Assembly (NCBI GenBank): GCA_945859605.1 | Contig: OX243823.1 | Coordinates: 33,033,889-33,097,888 of the forward strand | Length of the DNA: 64,000 nucleotides | Source of the DNA: Lumbricus rubellus | Taxonomy: Eukaryota; Annelida; Clitellata; Crassiclitellata; Lumbricidae | Direction: 5' to 3' | Shown here: positions 1-39,770 of the stretch, piece after piece | Layout of the letters: each line of letters begins with the position of its first letter | Numbering within the stretch: position 1 is the first letter of the stretch | Translations under genes and position numbers: made by a program | Notes under the pieces: generated by a model | Database searches by the model: none | Told to the model about the DNA's origin: nothing | What the model saw: the letters and a program-made list of their open reading frames with translations, nothing else

Positions 1-938
1 CCTTGCTAATAACTGAACGGTTTTCAAAGCATTATATAAGACTCTATATAGCCTACAACAACAGCAGCTGTGGACGCTGTAATACTGTACTGAAGCAATC
101 TGCTCAGTTTACTAAGGTCTTCACATTAGCGGATAAGCGTAGGCTACCCAACATTCGTAAGTATTGATAAACTACAGCTAGGGTGGGCCAGCATAAATGC
201 GCCGACTTTCAATGCGTAGGCTATGACTTAGCCAAATGTTTGAATTTATTAAATAACAATTATAGCCTACTGCATGCCTCAAATTAAAGATAACCTATTT
301 CACTATTAAAGTAGGCCCTTTTATTGGGCAACGTTGAATTGGCGCGAGTGACAATCACAATCAAATATTTGAAGAAGCGCTAGCAACCATATTTTGTTGT
401 AATTAGTGACTCAATATCTTTACATGTTGTGCTATGTCACACTTTACCCCATTGGGTTCACTTTCATTTCTCTATGCTATAATTAAGCTATGATATGGGC
501 CTAAGAAGTTAATCAAGCTGATTTCAGACGGACAAACTATACTTTAATTACTAGAAATCTTCTACAGCGGGTTCGTTTGGCAACTCCCAGTATAAACTTG
601 ATTTCTTTTTGGAAGGCTATATACGCATGGACCACTCTATCAACGTAGCTCCATTTTTAGCGCGCAGTCCTTGACAGAAATTAATGTGCAGTACTGTTCT
701 AAATGGATGTGTCTAATTCTAGAAGCGCTTCGGTGCAGCTTGAAATATTAAAAAGACCATTGCCATCCGTATTTACCACGGATGATGGGATGAGAAAGAA
801 TAGGTTGTGCAGTTATAAAAGTTCCTTTGATAAGTCCCGTACAACGTCTCACCTCAAGGCATCTGAATTGGCTTTGCATAATGTGATCCATTCGAACCTG
901 TTGTTCTGTAGGTCATAACGAGCAAAAAACTCGGTGTA
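1..938. other. upstream region of gene A, no gene seen
   Basis: AT-rich sequence with scattered TAGGCC-type words. It should contain the promoter and 5' UTR of SLC5 gene A, but no TATA box or other element stands out. An open frame at 703-918 has no recognisable family, no homologous counterpart in front of genes B or C, and a composition typical of chance ORFs. Confidence 0.4.
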
Positions 939-14957
<14,019 letters not shown>

Positions 14958-15664
14958 AGAGATGAACATAATGAATTATTTGTTGACTGAATTAAACACG
15001 ATTCATGTAGCGAAGCATCGTCGTATTCATTCATTCATTCAAGAATTTATATAGCGCTTCTTCAAGGGGGACTATTCAGAAGCGTGTCCGATTCTAGCAC
15101 GCCAAAAAGGGACATTTTGAGTTTAATAAAGTTGTGTTATTTGCAGATTAAAATAAAATTGCATAAGCAAGGTTTGTAAGCTTAAAATGAAGTTTCAGAT
15201 GTAACAAAGGCACATTTTTTCCGTCTCCGTTTTTTGTCGTATGTGTGTCTTCTTTATTATTTTGAAAAACGAGGTTTTTTCGATTTTTTCTTTTCTTTTT
15301 TTCGTTTTTTCATCTATGGTCTAAGGTAAGGTCGGACAACTGATGAGCAAGAATGGAGACTGCGTGGAATATTGATATGAAGAGATGAGCAGGCAATGGC
15401 GCCAGTAGCACGAGTGTAAAGACCGTTAGGCCTACTTCTGACGATTCATTTGCTCTTTTTGGTTTGATATTAATGACGATTAGATCTATAATAGCTGAAT
15501 TACAGTAATAAACGTTTTTATAATAACCATCTAGGCCTACATACGCCTACATGTAGCCTTACTACATGTATCTATAATAGCCCGGCCCCTATAAAAATGG
15601 CCGGGCCTGGCATTTGCCTCTGACGGCGACTCCACTGGTAAGTAAATTAAGGAAACGTAAGAAA

Positions 15665-16290
15665 ACAAAACCAGTGGGTGATGGAGACAATGGGACTGGA
15701 GAGAAGTCTTCTTGATTCAAATAAAAGAAGCATATTCACATACTTTGGCTAGCTGATGAGAAAAACTGGAGATTGTCTGGAAAAAAGAGATCATACAGGG
15801 AAATGTACCGGGAGCAAGAGCACGATGGAGGCCGAGGATGGGATTCATGGGATGGGTTGCGAACATCTTTCGATCGGACTTCGATGCAGTGGCGGATCCA
15901 GAACTGTTTCAAGGGGGGGGGGGCAAAATCTTAGATCTTGGACGGCAAAAAGGAACAAATTTTTGAAAGTTCTGAAAATAGTGATCGGTCGTTGAGGAAA
16001 AAAGTACTTTTCATCCGCCAAAAAAGTTGATGACCTCCATTTTCCGAATAGGGGGGGGGCAATATCCATTACACCCTTATTCGTTTCGTATTGCTAATTT
16101 CAGACCAAATTGGGGGGCCACGTCCCATGGCAGTTTTTCAATGGGGGGGCTATGGCCGGATTGCCCCCCCTGGATCCGCCTCTGCTTCGATGGACACAAG
16201 AGACAGGAGGAGATGGAGTAAACTTGTTCATGAAGCGACCAACCCTCGGAGCGAGGATGGTTGATGACAAGACAAGACAAGACAAGATAG
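15665..16290 (+). pseudogene. LINE 3' fragment interrupted by a MITE
   Basis: Before the MITE (about 15720-15886) the frame encodes LMRKTGDCLEK-like residues and a Gly/Arg/Pro-rich stretch ending in an MGW-type segment. After the MITE (16193-16260) the same style continues as DTRDRRRWSKLVHEATNP and stops. The 3' tail is (GACAA)n at 16266-16287. This is the usual C-terminal end of a LINE ORF2, 5' truncated. Confidence 0.7.
15879..16192. mobile_element. hAT-like MITE nested in a LINE fragment
   Basis: The element 15887-16184 (298 bp) has 15-bp ends CAGTGGCGGATCCAG and CTGGATCCGCCTCTG (14 of 15 match as inverted repeats). Perfect 8-bp target duplications CTTCGATG flank it at 15879-15886 and 16185-16192. 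G and C homopolymer runs lie just inside the ends. It interrupts an open LINE reading frame that resumes on the other side. Confidence 0.85.
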
Positions 16291-17789
16291 CCTACTGTGA
16301 TAGAAGATCAAGGAGTGTAAGGTAAGGTTATCAATGATGAAATAATATTTATTATAAATAAGAGTATGCAGGCCTATAATATTATTCTCCTACTTCTAAA
16401 CTAGAAAAGCAATCTGGAACACCTGCGTTGATTTGTTCCTTTTATCAGTCGTCTGAACATTTGCATCGTTTAAATCAGATTTGCAAACGCCGATATGAAC
16501 GGACTTCCGAAAGGTAGAAAAAGACATCAATTAAGCGCTGATCACCGATATATTAGGCCTATCTTGGCTTGCGAGGCGTTGATGTAAGCTGACGGTTTTA
16601 ATTGAAAAGCAATTGCTTTTCCATATTCATCTTTAAAGTCCAGATGAATAGCTTTACGCCATAGATCTCTATATAGCCTACACATTGTTATAAGCCCATA
16701 ATTATCGTTTCTATTTAATTTTTTGTTAGCAGGATAGGACATTTGCTTGCAACTTTAGCCACCACTCTGGAATATTGTACTGCAATCAAATCATTGTTTT
16801 CTTTTCAGCTTCTTAGCTTGACGTCTACTACAAAAGACCTTTTAAAGTTGTTGTCGTCATTTAAATTTTGCTGACACCCAAACATTACTTTTGTCTCCCT
16901 GGCCTTTGTAAGCTTAATATGTAGGCCTATATTCCGTAGAGGTTTTCTCTGTTTGAAATGGATCTGTAATATAGATCTGTTGCATCGTGCGACATTTTCT
17001 AATCTGTGCGGCAATTGAAATACACTGGCTGTGAATTTGTTGTCAGGTAGGAAAATATTGGAGTAGGCTACAAGTATGCACTATGCAGTGTTGATTTCGT
17101 AAGTCTCCTGACATTCATTACATTCGTGCTCTCGTATATAAAATTATCAAGTCTGAACTAGTATTTTGGCTGCATAGGTAAGTTTTAGTATATATTGAAC
17201 ATGATATTGGCTTGGGATGAGTGGAAACAATCGAGTGTAGGCCAAATTTAGATACCGAGGTAGCCTAAAGAGCGTGAAGTTCTTCGTGCATACATGATCT
17301 GAAATGTGTTTTTTAAATTAATTGTTTCACGAGAGTAGGAGTGCTTCGAAGCGCAGGAACCTTGTGCATAGAGTAATTATGGTGTGTGCATAATAATACT
17401 ATAAGAATTAGCTACAGTTACTGTAGCCTACAATGCTGTGTTACTTAGGTATAGTGTTGCGTATAATTAAATATGCTTGTGAAGGTGATAGGGAATCAAT
17501 ATTATAGTCACAGTATGTGCTCGTTATTTCAGAAGTGTTTAGTCGTTTGTTAGAGGGTTGTCCCAGGAGTTCGGTCACGCTATTGATTAGTTAAGAGAAC
17601 CTTTTCAATATGGTTATCATGAGGTGAGTGTAAGCTTACTATTAACAGATCTTTCCAAACGTTTTGGCCACGGAATCCTTCAAGACATAATTTATAATAT
17701 TCCTTCCGAAACCTCAATCTCAACTAAACGCAAGCAAGACGCCTGAGAACATTGGACTTACTTCTGTATTTATGAACTTACCGGTACCT

Positions 17790-17790
<1 letters not shown>

Positions 17791-17822
<32 letters not shown>
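17791..17822. repeat. (CA)n microsatellite
   Basis: Uninterrupted CA dinucleotide run in the A-B intergenic region. Confidence 0.9.
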
Positions 17823-17824
<2 letters not shown>

Positions 17825-18830
17825 AATAATTATTGGAAAGCTAATAAAATTTGTTGTAAGAAAAAATAAATTGCACCGTTTTGAAATCCCCGAACCGTGG
17901 ATCACAATTATTTATAAACCTATACTGGGAGTGGCCTACACGAATTTAGAATGCGAACAGCGCTTTTGTTTCTTCACATGTATGAAATATTTCCATATTT
18001 AGTTTGATGCTAGAAATCTGGATTTTTATGTCAGCCACTAGGCCTACTCGATTTATACATTTTGCTTTTGTTCAAGTAGGCTTAGAATATGATAATGATG
18101 TGCAATTTTGCGTGGCATATGGCAACACAATCAAGGTTGGCAACACAATCAAGGTAACTGCACATTTCCCGCCAGTGGGGGTATTCTTTAATTAGCCCAT
18201 TTGTTAGACAACGGTCAATGACATTTAATTGACATTCTGCTTAATTTGCGTTTATGTTAATAAAATTTTTTAGACTTTGTTAGAAAAGTTAAAAATTTCA
18301 GAAAATACATTTTTCTGAAATCCGCCTACTCTTTACTCTTCCTTCATAATTATATAATTAGGCCTATATTTTAACCAGAATCTCTATTTTTTCGAAATGC
18401 CAGAAAAACCGTCGTGAAAAAGCCTCGCTATCTTGAAAAAAGAAGCACAGACAAGACCGAAAAACCTAGACCTAAGTGGAAAAAGCTATGAGTGGCATAC
18501 CTGCTCTATAGAAGCTATCAATTTGCAATCAGCGTTTAAAAGAAGTAGGTGTTAAGCCCTACTGGAACTTAGTGACTATAGGAGCAGCACATTGTATCTG
18601 ATTCGAGTCGAGACCGGAAACAGGTAAAGATCGTGAATCATGTAGGTGGAGATGACTTGTGTGAGTATCGAGGAGGTCTTGCAGAGTCTAGCATTTTAGA
18701 CGGGTTGAACAGATGACACGAGTCCTCTAGAGTCTAGAAAGTCCAATAATTAGTGGCCACCACAGACTACATAGACTACCATGCAGAGAAGCGTTATATG
18801 TTGCAGATGATTGGTGTAAAACTCGATGCA

Positions 18831-31424
<12,594 letters not shown>

Positions 31425-31858
31425 GCAACAGCTTCTTATAGTAGACTATTGTACACGCTTGGACGTGACATCAAACCGCCTACCGGTACATGACGTAGCC
31501 TAGGTTTCTAGCGAGAGCACATATTGCTTTGTGACTAGAACGTTTCTTGTGTTTCCGTATTAGCATTGTATTGCTACAGAGGTGTAGGCCAAACTCATCT
31601 GTTTCTTATTATAAGTCGTTCAAATTCTACGATTGTATGCGCACAATTTTCGTTTATTTAGCCGCGGTCGGGAGCGCCTCCAAGAACACAATGTCATGTC
31701 TATGCTACCAACATTTTATATGAAGATAAATTCTCTAGCTATAATTATTATATTGCGCGCAGTTACTAAACATTGGATAGCTTAACCATGTGCGCCATAA
31801 GACCATGCTGTCCTCTCTCTACTCGTGCTTTCTCTGAAAACAGTTTCTATTTCTGTCA
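31425..31858. other. short intergenic gap between convergent genes B and C
   Basis: Only 434 bp separate the stop codons of B (+) and C (-), so their 3' UTRs and polyadenylation sites must be close or overlapping. A short SINE-tail remnant (GCGGTCGGGAGCGCCTCC) lies near 31663-31682. No gene seen. Confidence 0.5.
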
Positions 31859-34800
31859 TTATTTCGCCTTTGGTTTCCTGATGAAAACCGTTTCAGTGGT
31901 TTTTTGAGACGTCATTTCCACGTCATTGATGACGTCACCTTCCGGTCCGTTCAAAACCTGAAAGTAACGAGTTTCACAACACGGTATAATGGTTGACAAC
32001 TTCAATGCATCGGAAATGAGTCATTTAAAGAATGAAAGAAAGTTGAAGAAGAGGAGAAAATACATGGCGAGGCAAAACTGCTGTGTTCTTGGTTCTTATG
32101 GTGCGTTCTTTGCATGGTGCCCAGAAGGATTGGAACGGACAGCTTAACGTCTAGCATTCGCTTCGATAATGTATAAGCTTACCCATTACACATCCAATAT
32201 AGCCTATAATAGGCCTACCCAGTTACTGTACACATCCAATGTATATCCATTACATTACCCAATGTATACCATTACAAACCTAATGTATAGATCTACCCAT
32301 TACACACCCAATGTAAAGATAATAATTATGATTGATTAACACCCACATAGGAAATCTGGACGGACTTAAAACTGATAATAATTATCAACTATAACGATGA
32401 CAAGTTGACAACGACGGTAATGATGATGAAGAAGATTCTGAAGAAGATACCGATGGTGATGATAGTAAGTGGGAGGGTAATGACGGTAATCACGATGATA
32501 ACATTTATATGGCGCCTACTTCACTTTCTCGTGGCGATCCTTTAGTCTTTTCGTCCAGTTCATCTTCGCTATAATTTCCGTCCGAACATCCACAACCGTA
32601 GAACCTGATAAGAAGACGTTCATCCACCTTCGCCTCCAAATCTCTGTCCCCTGTTGTTTAAAAACCAAGGTCATAGTCCTATTATTCACTAAGCCGTTTT
32701 GAAATTTTTATGATAGTAAACTACAGTGTTTTACATAGACTGGACAACTTTCATGCTAGTGGATCATAATGGGGCGCGGTGGTGTAGCGGGTATGTTCGT
32801 TGCCTTGAAGCCGGAGGGTCGCAGGTTCGAATTCACCTCTAGCCGTCCAATGAGGTGAATTCGGCCAAGTCCTTTTCTCGCAATAATTGCTCAGCGCTTC
32901 TGCGCTGCGGTCGGGAGCGCTTCTGAGTAGACTTGAAAGGCGCTATAACAAGTGCACAGGCACACACACATACATACATACATACATACATACATACATA
33001 CATACATACATACATACATACATACATACATACATACATACATACATACATACATACATACATACATACATACATACATACATACATACATACATACATA
33101 CATACATACATACATACATACATACATGCATGCATGCGTGCATAAAGGCATCGATGTAGAAACCTTGCCCAGAATGAGTTACCAGGTACGTAAAATATTG
33201 AAACTCATGGGGTCAGATTTGATTTGCGTCTGTTGACAAATTCCTTGTCTTCTGTCCTTTTTCTTTTTTCTCCTCCTCCTCCTCCTCCTTCTCCTCCTCT
33301 TCTTCCTCCTCCTCCTCCTCCTCCTCCTCCTCTTCTTCCTCGTGCTTCTTCTTCTCGCCTGCCCTTCATCATCGTTATTCTCTACACCCCGTGCTTCTTC
33401 TCACTCTGATTAGACTAAGTTTAATGAAACTGCATTAGGCCTACATCAAGCAATGGACTTAGATACTAGAAAACATAAATTAAAACAGCTCATACCATGG
33501 ATATAAAACGATACTTACTCATAATGAGCGATGCTATGATACCGACGACTCCTGTGATGATGGCTCCAAACGGTAAGAACCACAGATAGGACAAGGCGTA
33601 GAAATTCTCCAGACCTCGAAGTTCAGTCGCCTACGAAAGTTAATACGCTTTTGTGCAACAATATTTTGTACATGCAGGCCTAGATGCGCTGTGAATGAGT
33701 TTCATATAAGTAGGCCTAATAGGAATAGCAAGAGCAATGTCAAAACTATAGGAATAGCATAATGAAAAAGTTACAATAACAACATTAATAATAGTGATAA
33801 TTATAATAGCAATAACAATAATATAATAATAATTATTATATTGCTACTATAACAATTAAATGTATAAATTAATGTGATGCTTGAGCTCTTAAAGCTTAAT
33901 GTATCGCAAAGGTTCATTGGCCATGAAAAATACGACAAGTCTATTACCTCCAATGTTACGAAATAAGATAAATTTTTCGTATTAAGTGCTTACCACCATG
34001 CGTATGGATCCAGTTGTTTCATTCCATTTATCCGTGGCGTTGATACCATCAAAGATCTCGAAGGACGAGTAGTTGGTGTAGTTCAGTGTCGAATTGAATA
34101 TAGTGTAGTTGCTGTTTTCAGCGGAACATTGCTCAACAGATACAGGCGGTAGAGGAGGGTGTATATGGCGAATCATCATTGACCCAACGCCCAACCACAA
34201 AGTCATCAGCACACCCACGATGCCTCCTAGTAAAGTTCCCTTGAACAGAAAATGTCATAGCCTACATGTCATTAACTCCCATTTAGGAATGCAATCATGA
34301 TTTTTCGCGCGTCGAACTTTATCACCATCAGGTTAAATATCAAAATATTTGGTTAAAAATAAGAGCAGTCATGATCATCAATCCTCTGCTATAACCGTTA
34401 AAATCTAATGCGATTTCTGATGCGTCATTACTATCATGATCCCATTAATTAGTCATCAATCTATTTCCTCTGGAATTGTAGCTACATAAGCAAAACGGGG
34501 TGTAGGCCTAAATCTAATTGTTAGAAACAAAAATCTTTAGGTCGAGACAATTCGTGGTTGAAATCAAATTTCCATCAGATGCCATTAACTTGGACCGATG
34601 GTTGTGAATTCCGTATTGTCCAAGAAGATAACAATGGTGTCTGGACTGGTCACAGTTATTTTTAGATGCGTGTTGTTAAGCATAATTTTTTATTGTAATG
34701 CATTGAAACATTTACGAACTGCCACCGTTCAGAGACGCTTCCAGTGCGCATAGCACGATGGGAGGAATACGTTTTGAGAAAAGCAAAGAAGAAGGATGGT

Positions 34801-37800
34801 TTACCAGCAGAAGAATGGAGTCAACCAAAGCCTGTGACTAGGTGAGGATGGATAGATACTCTATAGACCAGTTGCGTAGCCAGGAATTTATGATGGAAGA
34901 TTTTTAGTGGATGCTTATTTTTTTGCATAAGTGTACAAATAACCTTTAAAAACCGTTTTTTCCTAAGCCAATGGGGGTGGGAGGTTTAACCCCCCAAATC
35001 CACCCTTGTCCACGCCACTGCTCTAGACCGTCGAATGAACATCATCTCACGCCACTTAGTTGGAGTAAGCATCAAATTTCTGGTCCAAATTAGGGCCTTC
35101 CTTATTACCACCTGGTTATTGTGAGCTATGCAACCGCAAATAATTCATAGATGGGGGTTACAATAGATCGATTGGTTGATCGTAATAAGTGTCATCAGTT
35201 TCAATATTACCACACTGTAACCACAGCCGACATCATAATAACAATCAGAAGATGAGAAGAATATCATCTACCTTCCAGTTGGCGTGTTTGGAGATTCCAC
35301 CGAGAAAGAAAAACGCAACCAGTGGACCATTCGCCATTCCGCTCATGGCGAGCATCACCTGCAAGTCAATAATAATTATGACAACAGCAGTAGGCCTACT
35401 TTTGGAGATTAGCCTATATCTACCAAGAGGCTCTCCCGACAATACTAATATTTATATTTTATTTATGGCATGAAGTATAACAGTGGAGATGTGGGAGTAG
35501 CTGAGTTTTTAGAGTTGCAGCAGAGAGGGATGGATGCAGCGGCGCCCAGGCGTACGCACTTACGCAAGTGCGTACAGCGCTGAAGGCTAAAAATAAAATT
35601 TAAAAAAATACAAATTTAAGCGTAAAATATTATAAGCTGTGTAATTCTTATTCTATTGAATCTATATAATAATCTATCGTTTCAAAAACATCCGAAATTA
35701 GCTCTAGGCCTATGCGCATAGGCCTACCCGAAATGCAGCAAAAAGCTTATGTTGGCTATAGCCTACCTCACAATCGCAATTAGGCCTATTAATAAAGCTC
35801 GCTTCGATCGCCGTTCGCTTCATACTTTGTGCAAGCTGTGCGCACACGAAAAAAATCCAGGGGGCGCCGCTGGATGGATGGTAACTCAAACAGTCGAATG
35901 AAAATAATCTGCAACTATTAAGAGGAGATGGATAAATCGTCGACGATGGGCTTACCTGGGTGATGGGACCAGGAACAGAAGCCGAGAGGAAAGCCACTCC
36001 AGTGGACAATGCTCCAAATAACACAACTGGAACAAAGAACCACAATGAATCATTGTTAATCCAACAAATTGTACCATGTTAAAGACAGACCGCCACTTCC
36101 CATTCAAAGTCAGGAATTACTGATACCATTGCCACATAAGTTGCAATTACAGTTAAAAATGCAATTTAAAATAGAAACATTATGCGACAAATAGAACAGA
36201 TTATAATGAAAGACCAAAACGAAGATTGACAAAAATAACTAGGCCTATGCATTCCAGATAGCGTAGCTGCGTATATCCTGCATTAGCCTATGCATAATTA
36301 TAGCTGCATACACACGAATAAACAATAGTTTTCCACGAGTAGCCTAGTAGGCTACTGAGCACCGGAGAAAATTGTCCGATTATACCTACAGAAGAATACG
36401 AGTACCGGGTATAATTATGGTGGAGTTCGTACTGAAGAGTAATGATCCTAACCTAAGAGTCTGTTGATGAGAACCTTTCTGGTTTCTGTCAGGTGGCTGA
36501 GCTTCCATTTCAGAGTGTCCTCCCAAACGTTTGCAGCCAAACCACTCAGCATTGAAGACATTGTACTTCACGATGCAAAGATAACAGAAAAATTACATGG
36601 GATATTGTAAGGCAGTAATAAAAGGCGTCGCGCTAGAAACCAAGGATGGTCTGTCTTGGTGACTGGGCATTCACGATACAAAATTGTCGTTCACTATCTG
36701 GTACCTTTTTGTAGGCTACTCGAATTGTTGGATGAACAATGCAATTATTATTTCTGCGCATTGTAATTCAGTTCACATGATGACACTATTATTAACACAC
36801 TATATTGACAACATGTACTTGAATAGTGCATGCTGCGTGTCTCTAAAGTTTTTAAACATAATAGTTATGACCCTATGACGTAGCGAGACTAACATCGGCC
36901 ATCGCGAGGCCACCGTAGACGCTTAACATAAATTATACAGATATATTTTTATATTTATAAATAAAGACAATGTTCAATGGTGTAGACAATAGTTTGAAGT
37001 CGTACCTTAATTATAGGCATATCTACCTAAAGACAATATCTTAATAGTGTACAAGGTTTTAAGGAAGTCGCAGTCCAGTTTCTAACCACTATGATAGACT
37101 TCACCAGCATTTAATTAAAGTCTAGCAAGGTTTTTAAATTAGTTTATTACCTTAACGCCCCTCCGTAAAGTGTGGCGAGGAAAAGTCCAGAAAATCCTGG
37201 CGAATCAGTAAATATTGTTACAACGAAGTAAGGAAGCAACTGCACAGAAGATGTCACACACCACATGGTCAGTTATAAAAGAAACGGAATGTTCAGGAAT
37301 GTCAACTCCCTGCTCAAAACTAATCAATTAAATCAAATCGGGTAGTTTCAATAAATATTTATTCTGCATAGATTTATATTCAGTAATAATTCTGATTGTT
37401 TTGTTGTTGTTAAGAATTAACTTCAATTTATAGCAGCACTTTAACTAACCTGATTTTAGTTATTCAATGAAACTTAACGAAACAAAATATATTAATGTTC
37501 AGATTTTCGTGATGCTAAAAAAACAATGTAGCCTATTATGTAGGCCTAGACCTACCGTCAGGGAATGCGATGCGAACTACGTCTCCAAAAATATGGCACC
37601 ATTTCTAGACAATCTCTCGTTCGCAGCATTACAGCAAACAAAAGATTGATAGTAGCGATTATTATAGACATTAGTTTCCTGACCATGTTAGGGCTTGCGA
37701 TGTCTTTGTTGATCAGAGGATCGCATTTGATGCTCGAGTAGTAAGCCAGGATGATAAGTCCAGTGAGGCACGACATAACATTGATAGCAATCAGAGGAGG

Positions 37801-39552
37801 AATGTTTAACAGAGTCAGTCTACAAGGCAACATCAGTTCCTTTAAGACGAGAAGAAGGCCGAATAAGCAGTGACGGCGCTTCTTCTTCTTCTTTATCCAT
37901 GGGCTGTAGGTGTCCACTGCACACTTGACTATTGTTCTCCATATTTCTCTGTCCTGTGTCAGTTCCTGTGCATTCATCCCACACCATTCTTCAATGTCCT
38001 GCAACCATTCTCTGCATGGTCTTCCCCTTCTCCCCGATCCCTCCATGATCCTCGTCAATATGCTCTTTATCTTTCTATCATCACTCATTGTTTGAAATCC
38101 AGTGACGGCGCAAGTAATGCGATTTCAGCAGATCGCGTCAGGGTCATGCGAGTTATTCAGCGGGTCGAAGAAATTAAAGTGTGATGAAGATGTTCAAAAT
38201 GCAAAAGATTTTTGGCATGCAATAGGTCAAGAGCAAAATAGGCAGGGCAAATAATGTGTGGTGTCGCCAATGCACGTTTGAGGATTTGATTAGCTTATAG
38301 AATCAGTCAATCAAATATTTTATTTTCAACCAAAGTATACATGTCAAGTTTACACATCTTAAACATTGGTTACAAAAAGGGAAGCCCTAAAGAGATAAAA
38401 AATAATCCCGCTGTCTAGGGACACCAACACATACATCTATAGGCCCTATATTGAGTTAACGATGTGAGGTGGCCATGACGAAATCTTGCAAAAAATCAAC
38501 GCAGTGATTAACAAAACTGACAAAGCACCATCTAACAACTTATGCTAAACGACGGAGAAAACACAACAAAATAAATAGAGATCAAGTATAGGCTTATGTA
38601 AGCTTAAATATCTAAAGGTCATTATGGTCACATTCTTGTGCCTTCTTCTTCCTCTTTCTTGATACATTCATAAATTTATAAAGCGGTACAGAATTAGGCT
38701 ATATAGACATCATATGAAATCAAATCAATCTATTCATCCCAGTGGTACAAGGGTCGAACAGTAACAATCAAAATGATTTGATAATCTTAGACAAAGGCAT
38801 TGTAAATCAGCTTGCGTTTTAATTTCTCAGCCAATGTAGAGCCGGATTTCGACAACTTTGTACTACATGATTTGTTTATTAAATTTTGATTGCTCGGAAT
38901 GCTGCCTAGCTGCCTAGAACTTACACTAACCCTAACCTAACCTTACAGTAACCCTCATATTACCTAGGCCTACTCATTAATTTTTACTGCTCGACGTCAT
39001 CATGATAAAACCTGGTTTTATTGCGTTGGGTCCTTCTAGACCCCAATTGGTGTACAACGCATAGTAAATATTATGTTGATAGGATGAAGGATAAAATAAT
39101 GGATAATGAAAAGAGAATTAAAGTAAGAGAGAGAGATTCATCACTTACGCTCTTGCCTTTGACAGTTTGTCGACGGCCGAGAATCTCTGAACAGCCGTCT
39201 GCATTAGACCGTAACCATTGACAGAAATGATTGCAAGTCCAAACACAAGACCCCAGACGGTGTGGCGCACACGCGGGTCAAAGTCAAAACTGTAAAAGAG
39301 ATATTCAATCAAAACAATGACCACAGTGTTTAGTTAATTTTTATTACGTTGTAACATTTATTTTCTAATAAAATACTAAAACGATCATGATGCAGGAAGT
39401 GAAAATATTAAGACTACTACTAATGTAATCATTCTGATGATGATAAGGCTGCTGCTGCTGACGACGATGACAATGTCGATGATGACGACGATGACGATGA
39501 CGATGATGATGACGACGATGACGATGATGATGATGATGACGATGACGATGAC

Positions 39553-39602
<50 letters not shown>

Positions 39603-39615
39603 CGATGACGATGAC

Positions 39616-39647
<32 letters not shown>

Positions 39648-39735
39648 CGATGACGATGAAGATGAAGATGATGACGATGACGATGTCGATGACGACGATG
39701 ACGATGTCGATGACGACGATGACGATGACGATGAT

Positions 39736-39770
<35 letters not shown>

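Larger units (their letters stand above)
14958..18830. other. intergenic region between SLC5 genes A and B
   Basis: No host gene seen. It contains a SINE-like tail at about 15038-15110 (TATATAGCGCTTCTTCAAG), a LINE 3' fragment split by a MITE (15665-16290) and a (CA)n run at 17791-17822. The rest is AT-rich unique-looking sequence that should include the promoter of gene B. Small open frames here have no family features. Confidence 0.5.

Noticed and set aside
703..918. Possible 5' exon or separate small gene upstream of gene A
   Set aside because: No conserved counterpart before genes B and C and no recognisable domain. Gene A has a well-supported start at 939.
32771..32850. tRNA gene
   Set aside because: It has A- and B-box-like blocks, but the cloverleaf does not close and it continues into a shared SINE tail, so it is a SINE head.
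37558..38088. A 176-aa frame joining LINE-like and transporter-like sequence
   Set aside because: It is exon 8 of gene C read through its acceptor into a neighbouring LINE fragment, not a fusion gene. A clean AG acceptor exists at 37820-37821.
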